Source: an uncultured Thermoplasmata archaeon
Lineage (GTDB): Archaea; Thermoplasmatota; Thermoplasmata; Methanomassiliicoccales; Methanomethylophilaceae
Assembly (NCBI GenBank): GCA_946545675.1
Contig: CAMNNR010000089.1
Location: forward strand, 1 to 5,109
Reading direction: 5' to 3'
DNA length: 5,109 nucleotides
The translations under genes and the position numbers were made by a program. Of this stretch, positions 1-4,299 are shown piece by piece. Below the pieces are notes generated by a model. The model searched no databases. It was not told where the DNA came from and saw only the letters and a list, made by a program, of their open reading frames with translations. Within the stretch, counting starts at the first letter, position 1; each line of letters begins with the position of its first letter.

Positions 1-901
1 CCGTCAGCCCTTTGCGGCCGAGTAAGGACCTGCTCAGGAATCCGATCGCACCCTGCCCTTTTCCGATGTCAGGCTGGTCGAAGATATCCTTCATGGCCTC
101 TCCGACGGTCTTCCCTCCGCGCACGAGTTCTGCCACAGCGGGAGGGTACATGAAACTGGAACCGGTTCCGACGGTTATCCTTCCTGAACGGTCGATGATC
201 GCACAGTATTGGACATCATACAGCCCTTCCTCCCTCTCGAACACCCCTGCCTCGATCCCGACAGCCAGGTCGTGGTCGCCCAAAGCGGCTTTGGCACGAT
301 TGATGGCACCTTCGCGGGTCTGTCCCTCGAAAGGCTGCTCGGGCACTCCGCTAGGAACTGCCACACCGGTTACCCTGACCTCACCGTAGATGCGGGTCAT
401 TATTTCACGCACAGCCTCCACCTTCACGTGGTTGGCGGAACCCACGACGATGTCCAGGACATCGGAGTACCCGTGGATGCCATACTTCCCTTCCAGGATG
501 CTGCGGGCACTGACCTTGTGACCGTCACTGGCGAGAATCAGCGGGACGGTGGAGATAATCAAAGGTTTCACTCCCCTCTTCTCCCTCTCCTCGTTGAGCT
601 TGTATCCGTTGGCCTCGGTCTCGGGAGAAACGATGAGGGCATCCACATCGTCCATGATCTCCGGAGGTCCGTAGATGTCATCGATGACGAAGATCTGGAA
701 CTTCTTACCGTAAGTGCTCAGGACCTGTTCGAGAGCTTTCCTGCGGACATGGAGCGGGACGAAATCGGAACGGGCCTCGGCAGCCATCTCGTCACTGGTG
801 ATGCCTACGTAAACCTCGGAACCGAGGTCGAAGGCACGGTCGAAGAGGGCCTTGTGGCCGTCATGCACGACATTGAATGTTCCTGCTACGGCAGTCTTCA
901 T
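1..901 (-). CDS. coaD: Bifunctional phosphopantetheine adenylyltransferase / DUF84 NTP phosphatase fusion, C-terminus cut by window edge
   Basis: An open frame of 300 codons runs from ATG at 901 off the left edge without a stop. Residues 1-145 match the archaeal phosphopantetheine adenylyltransferase family (COG1019), which makes dephospho-CoA from 4'-phosphopantetheine and ATP in CoA synthesis. Visible motifs are GTFNVVHDGH (7-16, the nucleotidyltransferase HxGH) and VSPETEANGYKLNE (91-104). The usual ISSTRIR motif is degenerate here (VSARSIL, 130-136). Residues about 150-300 match DUF84, the YjjX-like inosine/xanthosine triphosphatase family: GSANHVKVEAV (154-164), SGVPEQPFEGQT (184-195), AINRAKAAL (199-207), AVGIEAGVF (213-221) and GKGQGAIGFLS (280-290). 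By comparison with DUF84 proteins, perhaps 20-30 residues are missing beyond the edge. The start lies 4 bases after the upstream stop, with a GAAGTGAT ribosome site. Both domains are cytoplasmic. The family calls are firm; activity of the fused enzyme is inferred. Confidence 0.88.
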   Translation of the reverse strand, partial: MKTAVAGTFNVVHDGHKALFDRAFDLGSEVYVGITSDEMAAEARSDFVPLHVRRKALEQVLSTYGKKFQIFVIDDIYGPPEIMDDVDALIVSPETEANGYKLNEEREKRGVKPLIISTVPLILASDGHKVSARSILEGKYGIHGYSDVLDIVVGSANHVKVEAVREIMTRIYGEVRVTGVAVPSGVPEQPFEGQTREGAINRAKAALGDHDLAVGIEAGVFEREEGLYDVQYCAIIDRSGRITVGTGSSFMYPPAVAELVRGGKTVGEAMKDIFDQPDIGKGQGAIGFLSRSLLGRKGLT

Positions 902-904
902 ATT

Positions 905-912
905 ATCACTTC
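905..912 (-). promoter_or_regulatory. Ribosome binding site of the PPAT/DUF84 gene, overlapping the upstream stop codon
   Basis: The minus strand reads GAAGTGAT, one mismatch from GAGGTGAT, which is complementary to the 16S rRNA tail. The GAAG core ends 7 bases before the ATG at 901. The TGA inside it (908-906) is the stop codon of the zinc-ribbon gene, so the two genes are probably translationally coupled. It fixes the start of the fusion gene at 901. Confidence 0.5.
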
Positions 913-1142
913 AGAAATTGTGTAACGACGATTGCTGCAATGCTGATTCCCACGAGGGCGATGAAGAGTATCATGTATCTGCGGAGGCTCTTCCTGGCCG
1001 CATCCCCGTCGGTCTTCTTGCACTCCTCGGAGCAGTAGTATCCCTCCCCGACGAACGCCTTGCCGCACTTACGGCAGTGACGGTGCTGGGGGATCTTCAG
1101 TGTGTACTCCTTCTGGGCGTTCTCGCGTGTGTCGTAAGGCAT
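906..1142 (-). CDS. Small zinc-ribbon, single-pass membrane protein (DUF2116-like)
   Basis: This is a 78-residue protein of unknown function. It has one treble-clef or ribbon-like zinc site, C23-x2-C26 with C37-x3-C41, in the context PQHRHCRKCGKAF and YYCSEEC. That pattern matches the archaeal DUF2116/COG4068 family of predicted zinc-ribbon proteins. A basic stretch (KSLRR) precedes one C-terminal hydrophobic helix at about residues 57-76, with almost nothing after it, so it is probably tail-anchored with the zinc site in the cytoplasm. I chose ATG at 1142 because family members start shortly before the zinc site and because it lies 10 bases after the trmY stop. A TTG at 1175 would add 11 residues and overlap trmY by 23 bases, with no better ribosome site. 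It is the third gene of the srp54 cluster. Sitting with SRP54, a link to membrane-protein insertion is possible but only a guess. Confidence 0.82.
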   Translation of the reverse strand: MPYDTRENAQKEYTLKIPQHRHCRKCGKAFVGEGYYCSEECKKTDGDAARKSLRRYMILFIALVGISIAAIVVTQFLK

Positions 1143-1152
1143 CTCTGTCAAC

Positions 1153-1749
1153 TCATTGTGCTTCGCGGCGGTCAAGCTCGTTCTGGACCAGGATCATGCA
1201 GTGGTCCGCGTGGAGACTCACCGGCCCCACGTTGATCTTGGAAGGGTTCTGTGCCAGGAGCTTCTCCTCCTCGGCGGGCGTGAGGTCCTGGTTATCTCCC
1301 AGGACGAAAATGGGGTTCTCCGGGAATTCGAAATCCCTGCAGTCCGTCCCGTCCTCCTTGAGGTAGACGAAGTTCCCGAGACCTGCCAGTTTGTCGATGA
1401 CGTCGTCGAAGGACATACGGGATATGGAGACTCCGGGGGAGGAGACGATCTCCTTCCCTTCGGGTATCTTCTTCAGCAATGCGTTACGGATCAGGGATGC
1501 TGTGCTCCTCTCATCGGGATTCAGGTACTTCACGGTGGCCCCGTTTATCCTGACGGTCTTGGGGGCATCCTCCCCACCTTCGAGAACCAGATAGATCTCC
1601 GCATCCTTGCGGAGGTTGTGACTCATGACGAAGGCGGAATTCACGCATCTGACGAGGATGTCTAGCCTGCCCGCCCCGCCTGCCAGATCGTCCAGTTTGA
1701 ACGAACCGTCGGTGGCGGCACGGTGGCCGGTTATGACGAAGTACCTCAT
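1153..1749 (-). CDS. trmY: tRNA (pseudouridine(54)-N1)-methyltransferase TrmY
   Basis: The 198-residue protein has the usual length for TrmY, an S-adenosylmethionine-dependent SPOUT (trefoil-knot) enzyme. It methylates N1 of pseudouridine 54 in the T-loop of archaeal tRNAs, giving m1-pseudouridine. Family marks seen are MRYFVITGHRA at the N-terminus, RLDILVRCVNSAFVMSHNLR (28-47), VKYLNPDERS (73-82), the knot-loop segment FVLGDNQDL (148-156), and GPVSLHADHCMILVQNELDRR (175-195) at the C-terminus. The last two should form the cofactor-binding deep knot. The start ATG overlaps the srp54 stop by 4 bases (ATGA), and GGGTGA stands 6 bases before it, so translation is probably coupled to srp54. The pseudouridine substrate is normally made by Pus10, which is not in this window. 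The protein is soluble, with no signal peptide or membrane segment. Confidence 0.93.
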   Translation of the reverse strand: MRYFVITGHRAATDGSFKLDDLAGGAGRLDILVRCVNSAFVMSHNLRKDAEIYLVLEGGEDAPKTVRINGATVKYLNPDERSTASLIRNALLKKIPEGKEIVSSPGVSISRMSFDDVIDKLAGLGNFVYLKEDGTDCRDFEFPENPIFVLGDNQDLTPAEEEKLLAQNPSKINVGPVSLHADHCMILVQNELDRREAQ

Positions 1750-3113
1750 TCGATTTCACCCTGGAATTCCTTGAGGGATTCAGGATCGATGTTTCCGAAC
1801 TGCTTCTGCATCTTCTTACGCATCTTCCTGTCCTTGGCGACGGATCCCATCATCTTCTTGCTGTTGTTGTACTGCTTGAGGAGTTCCTTCACCTCATGGG
1901 TCTCGACACCGGCTCCGCGGGCGATCCTCTCGATGCGCTTTCCTTTGATGAGATTGGGCTCCTCCTTCTCGGCGTTGGTCATGGAATCCATGATGACCTT
2001 GTATTGGTCTAGCTTGGCCTGGGAGGCATCGAAGTCGATCTTGTCCTCCATCTTGCTCATACCGGGCAGCATGCCGACCAGTTTCTTCAGGGCACCCATC
2101 TTCTTGACGGCCTTCATCTGCGCATACATGTCGTTGAGGGTGAAACGGCCGGTCATCATATTGCGGGCGATGGCTTCCATGTCCTCCTCTTCGTCAGCCA
2201 TCTCCTCCTTGGCAATCTGCACCAGTCCGGCCAGGTCACCCATTCCGAGAAGACGGGATATGAAACGGTCCGCGTCGAAGGCCTCCAGGTCGCGGATGTG
2301 CTCCCCAACTCCGAGGAAGACGATACGGGCGTTGGTGGTGGCGACCGCTGACAGTGCGCCTCCTCCCTTTGCTGTACCGTCCATCTTGGTGAGGATGACA
2401 CCGGAGACATCCACTGCCTTGTTGAATGCGTCTGCCTGCGGTCCGGCCTGCTGACCGACCTGCGAATCAAGGACCAGAAGCCTCTCGTCAGCGTTGGCGA
2501 CCTTGGAGATGCCGATGATCTCCTCGATCAGATCGTCTTCCAGAGCGTGGCGTCCGGAGGTATCGATGATACGTATCTTCTTGTCAGCGAATTTCTCGAG
2601 ACCGTTCCTGACGATCTTCACTGCGTCAGACTCCCCGGGCTCGCCGTAGACCTCCGCTCCGACCTTTGCACCGAGCTGTTTCAGCTGGTCCAGAGCAGCA
2701 GGCCTGTATACGTCGGCACCGATGAGTCCGACGCTGAATCCTTTCTTGATGAAATAATTGGCTAGCTTTCCCGCGGAAGTGGTCTTACCCTGTCCGTACA
2801 ATCCCACGAGCATGATGGTCTGGGGCTTGAGGGCAAGGGGTTCCCCGTTCTTCAGCAGGGCGACGAGTTCCTCGTAAATGATGCGGGTAATGTGCTGTTT
2901 GGCGGTCTTTCCGGCCGCGGGTTTCTCGTTAAGGGCCCTTTCCTTGACATTGTTGGTCAGCCTGAGAACCAGCTGGACATTGACATCTGCCTGGAGAAGA
3001 GCACGCTGGAGTTCCTTCGCGATGTCCTTGATGAGGGCTTCGTCGATGGCTGAAGATCCGTTGACGCGGTCCAGGATACCTCTGAGGGATTTTCCCAATC
3101 CATCTAGTACCAT
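1746..3113 (-). CDS. srp54: Signal recognition particle 54 kDa protein (SRP54/Ffh), GTPase
   Basis: The 455-residue protein has the normal length for archaeal SRP54. It binds signal peptides on ribosomes, binds 7S RNA, and targets nascent membrane and secreted proteins to the receptor FtsY by paired GTPases. The helical N domain spans about 1-90. The G domain spans about 95-295: G1 GLYGQGKTT (104-112), G2 region DVYRPAA (134-140), G3 DTSGR (184-188), DSQVGQQA (216-223), G4 TKMDG (242-246) and GVGEHIRDLEAF (268-279). The methionine-rich M domain follows, with MKAVKKMGALKKLVGMLPGM (333-352) and the RNA-binding helix segment RIERIARGAGVETHEVKELL (393-412). It is first in a four-gene cluster, and the 3' end overlaps trmY by 4 bases. 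There is no Shine-Dalgarno before the ATG, and the TATA-like box is only about 30 bases upstream, so the mRNA is likely leaderless. G1 and G3 differ slightly from the usual GxxGSGKTTT and DTAGR. Confidence 0.97.
   Translation of the reverse strand: MVLDGLGKSLRGILDRVNGSSAIDEALIKDIAKELQRALLQADVNVQLVLRLTNNVKERALNEKPAAGKTAKQHITRIIYEELVALLKNGEPLALKPQTIMLVGLYGQGKTTSAGKLANYFIKKGFSVGLIGADVYRPAALDQLKQLGAKVGAEVYGEPGESDAVKIVRNGLEKFADKKIRIIDTSGRHALEDDLIEEIIGISKVANADERLLVLDSQVGQQAGPQADAFNKAVDVSGVILTKMDGTAKGGGALSAVATTNARIVFLGVGEHIRDLEAFDADRFISRLLGMGDLAGLVQIAKEEMADEEEDMEAIARNMMTGRFTLNDMYAQMKAVKKMGALKKLVGMLPGMSKMEDKIDFDASQAKLDQYKVIMDSMTNAEKEEPNLIKGKRIERIARGAGVETHEVKELLKQYNNSKKMMGSVAKDRKMRKKMQKQFGNIDPESLKEFQGEIE
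1756..1761 (-). promoter_or_regulatory. Ribosome binding site of trmY inside the end of srp54
   Basis: The minus strand reads GGGTGA, complementary to the CACCTCC-type 16S rRNA tail, 6 bases before the trmY ATG at 1749. It lies within the last codons of srp54, supporting translation of trmY by ribosomes finishing or re-initiating after srp54. Confidence 0.5.
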
Positions 3114-3138
3114 TTAATCGCCACTGCATTGGTTTTTT

Positions 3139-3148
3139 ATTATTTAAG
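3139..3148 (-). promoter_or_regulatory. TATA-like box of the srp54 operon; probable leaderless start
   Basis: The minus strand reads CTTAAATAAT followed by an A-run. Its centre is about 30 bases upstream of the srp54 ATG. Archaeal transcription usually starts roughly 25-27 bases downstream of the box, here about 3115-3118, leaving a leader of only a few bases. The lack of a ribosome site before the ATG agrees with this. The start point is inferred, not seen. Confidence 0.5.
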
Positions 3149-3249
3149 AAGCAGGCGCGCGGGCGCACATGCGCGAGGGGAGTATGGAAATCATGAATGC
3201 GAACGGAACCCGTGGAATCGGATTCACGACAGAATAGTGGAGAAGTTAT

Positions 3250-3309
3250 GGGAACAGGCCAGTCAGTCAGAAGGGATGGGATGCACTCTACAAGCCGACT
3301 TGTTCCCGT
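3250..3309 (-). ncRNA. Possible structured small RNA or 5' leader stem-loop
   Basis: On the minus strand GGGAACA (3307-3301) pairs perfectly with TGTTCCC (3256-3250). Directly inside, AGTCGG (3300-3295) can pair with CTGACT just before a GGCC bulge, including one G-T pair, extending the stem to about 13 pairs around a loop of roughly 28 bases. The stem begins about 27-30 bases downstream of the centre of the TTTATATA box at 3333-3340, where an archaeal transcript would start. It could be an independent small RNA or the start of a roughly 195-base leader for srp54. I do not recognise a family, and there is no clear T-run terminator after it. Confidence 0.3.
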
Positions 3310-3332
3310 GAATAGTTGATTGGTTTCAGGGC

Positions 3333-3340
3333 TATATAAA
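3333..3340 (-). promoter_or_regulatory. Strong orphan TATA box upstream of the srp54 region
   Basis: The minus strand reads TTTATATA within CCTTTATATAGCC, an exact archaeal TATA consensus in this orientation. The predicted start is near 3307-3311. No coding region begins within 190 bases, so it drives either a non-coding RNA or a long alternative leader for srp54. Confidence 0.45.
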
Positions 3341-3370
3341 GGTTAAGCGAAATCGTTTAAATAGAAACTG

Positions 3371-3405
3371 AAAAAGGCCAGGGAATGGGATACGATTTGT
3401 ATCCC
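3371..3405 (-). terminator. Hairpin and T-tract terminator of the Sel1-repeat gene
   Basis: On the minus strand, 18 bases after the Sel1 gene stop, GGGATAC (3405-3399) and GTATCCC (3393-3387) form a perfect 7-bp stem with a 5-base AAATC loop. A TTTTT run (3375-3371) follows 11 bases later. T-runs are the main archaeal termination signal; the hairpin may assist or protect the 3' end. Confidence 0.6.
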
Positions 3406-3422
3406 TTGATCCCCCGCCGATA

Positions 3423-4139
3423 TCAGTTCCTGGGTTTCTGAGTGGAAAGGAGCTTGATATATCCGTCGGCATCCTTGGAACCCAGTTCCTTAGCTTTCAG
3501 GAAATATCTGAACGCCATATCGTCATCGATATCGACACCGTCACCGTCGTGGAGAATCAGAGCATAATCATAGGCCGCATCGGCGATTCCCCCGTCGGCT
3601 GCCTTCTTGCACAATTCAGCTGCTTTCTTGAGATCGGTCTCTACACCAAGGCCGTTGTGATACATATGTGCCAGACAGTAAGAAGCCTGTGCATATCCTG
3701 CGTCAGATGCTTTCCTGTAGCATTCGCATGCACGGGAGAGATCCTTCTCGAAACCGATACCCCTCTCGAGCATCGTGCCGAGATTGTAGATCCCGTCGAT
3801 GTTGCCTGCGTCGGAAGCGTTCTCGAGCCAATCCGCCATCTTGTCGTAGGACTTCTGTACCCCGTTGCCGCGGTAGTACATCATGGCAGTCTCGTTCATT
3901 GCCTGGGGATGACCGTGCTGGGCAGCCTTCCTCATCCAGACCAGTGCTTCGCTCTTGTTCTCATCGCATCCCCTGCCGTAGTAGTACAGTTTGGCAATGC
4001 GGAACTCTGCTTCGGGGTTGCCGTTGTCTGCTGCGCACGTGAAGTGTTCCATTGCGCCGTCGTAATCGCATTTGAGGAAGCAATCCATACCTTCCTGGTA
4101 ATCCGGGTCCTGGGTGTATTTTGCGGAATTGTATGCCAT
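3423..4139 (-). CDS. Sel1-like repeat (TPR-related) protein
   Basis: The 238-residue protein is built almost wholly of Sel1-like repeats. Full 36-residue units start at residues 42, 78, 114, 150 and 186, and each carries the pattern A-x(3)-L-A-x-x-Y-x-x-G-x-G-V/F-x-x-D-x-x-K-A with an A-A/S-D-x-G end. A degenerate unit covers about 8-41 and a stub 222-233. Such helical hairpins stack into a solenoid that binds other proteins. The partner is unknown, and no enzymatic motif is seen. There is no signal peptide or membrane helix, so it is probably cytoplasmic. The ATG at 4139 has GAGG (4149-4146) 6 bases upstream and a TATA-like box about 37 bases upstream. A hairpin plus T5 lies after the stop, so it appears to be a single-gene transcript. 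Sel1 proteins are common in bacteria and eukaryotes, less so in archaea. Codon use is less biased than in the coiled-coil gene beside it. Confidence 0.9.
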   Translation of the reverse strand: MAYNSAKYTQDPDYQEGMDCFLKCDYDGAMEHFTCAADNGNPEAEFRIAKLYYYGRGCDENKSEALVWMRKAAQHGHPQAMNETAMMYYRGNGVQKSYDKMADWLENASDAGNIDGIYNLGTMLERGIGFEKDLSRACECYRKASDAGYAQASYCLAHMYHNGLGVETDLKKAAELCKKAADGGIADAAYDYALILHDGDGVDIDDDMAFRYFLKAKELGSKDADGYIKLLSTQKPRN

Positions 4140-4145
4140 TATAAG

Positions 4146-4149
4146 CCTC
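4146..4149 (-). promoter_or_regulatory. Ribosome binding site of the Sel1-repeat gene
   Basis: GAGG on the minus strand lies 6 bases before the ATG at 4139. It supports that start and lies just inside the short leader predicted from the TATA-like box. Confidence 0.45.
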
Positions 4150-4156
4150 TGGATGC

Positions 4157-4172
4157 GTATCTAGCTGGATAC
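4157..4172. repeat. Inverted repeat between TATA-like box and start of the Sel1-repeat gene
   Basis: GTATC (4157-4161) and GATAC (4168-4172) form a 5-base dyad around a 6-base centre. It abuts the TATA-like box (4172-4181) and lies just upstream of the predicted transcript start near 4150, a position where an archaeal repressor would block RNA polymerase. The dyad is short and could be chance. Confidence 0.3.
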
Positions 4173-4181
4173 ATAAATAAG
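4172..4181 (-). promoter_or_regulatory. TATA-like box of the Sel1-repeat gene
   Basis: The minus strand reads CTTATTTATG, close to the archaeal TATA consensus. Its centre is about 37 bases before the ATG at 4139, predicting a start near 4150 and a leader of about 11 bases that just includes the GAGG ribosome site. Confidence 0.5.
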
Positions 4182-4240
4182 GTGTTGGAAGGCAACTATC
4201 CGGCGAATCCGTCAAAACACGAAATAACGGCTGGCACATC

Positions 4241-4276
4241 AAAAATAAAGGGCTGGCTGCCCCCCTTCGGGGGCCG
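4241..4276 (-). terminator. GC hairpin and T-tract terminator of the coiled-coil protein gene
   Basis: On the minus strand, 24 bases after the stop at 4300, CCCCC (4273-4269) and GGGGG (4265-4261) pair around a GAA loop, extendable by a G-C pair past one bulged G. TTTATTTTT (4249-4241) follows about 10 bases later. The arrangement resembles a bacterial intrinsic terminator. Confidence 0.65.
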
Positions 4277-4299
4277 TAATGGGTTTTGAAACGATACAT

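Larger units (their letters stand above)
3114..3422. other. Non-coding region between srp54 and the Sel1-repeat gene
   Basis: I see no credible gene in these 309 bases: open frames here are short, begin at TTG, and have no ribosome site or family resemblance. Reading the minus strand from the right, it holds the Sel1-gene terminator (3371-3405), a strong orphan TATA box (3333-3340), an interrupted stem-loop (3250-3307), a GC-rich alternating purine-pyrimidine patch (3155-3175), and the srp54 TATA-like box (3139-3148). A TTTAAATA box in plus orientation lies at 3354-3361. The region between about 3176 and 3250 shows only a weak short hairpin around 3212-3227. Confidence 0.7.

Noticed and set aside
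209..925. 238-codon plus-strand frame over the PPAT/DUF84 gene.
   Set aside because: It is the antisense shadow of the fusion gene, which carries clear family motifs through all 300 codons on the minus strand.
1723..2454. Long plus-strand frame opposite the srp54 3' half, rich in Ser, Leu and Ala.
   Set aside because: Its composition is typical of the complement of a GC-biased gene, and the minus strand is unmistakable SRP54.
3249..3308. Possible tRNA: GGGAACA/TGTTCCC looks like a 7-bp acceptor stem, and the plus strand shows CTCTACA, resembling a CTA anticodon loop as in tRNA-Pyl.
   Set aside because: The span is only 58 bases, the bases flanking CTCTACA do not pair, and there is no T-loop GTTCxAxxC or D-loop GG on either strand.
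3129..3311. 60-codon plus-strand frame in the srp54 upstream gap.
   Set aside because: It begins with TTG, has no ribosome site, has a low-quality Arg/Glu-rich composition with no recognisable family, and overlaps promoter elements.
3114..3422. SRP (7S) RNA or RNase P RNA gene next to srp54.
   Set aside because: Neither strand shows the conserved SRP domain IV core nor the RNase P GAGGAAAGTCC-type motif, and the gap is too occupied by promoter elements for a 300-base RNA.
3423..4139. 108-bp periodicity suggesting a tandem DNA repeat or CRISPR-like array.
   Set aside because: The DNA units are not near-identical; the period comes from protein-level Sel1 repeats, and there are no constant short repeats with unique spacers.
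3549..4289. 246-codon plus-strand frame opposite the Sel1-repeat gene with hydrophobic stretches.
   Set aside because: It is the antisense of the regular 108-bp repeats; the apparent hydrophobic segments arise from complementing Ala/Glu/Lys codons.
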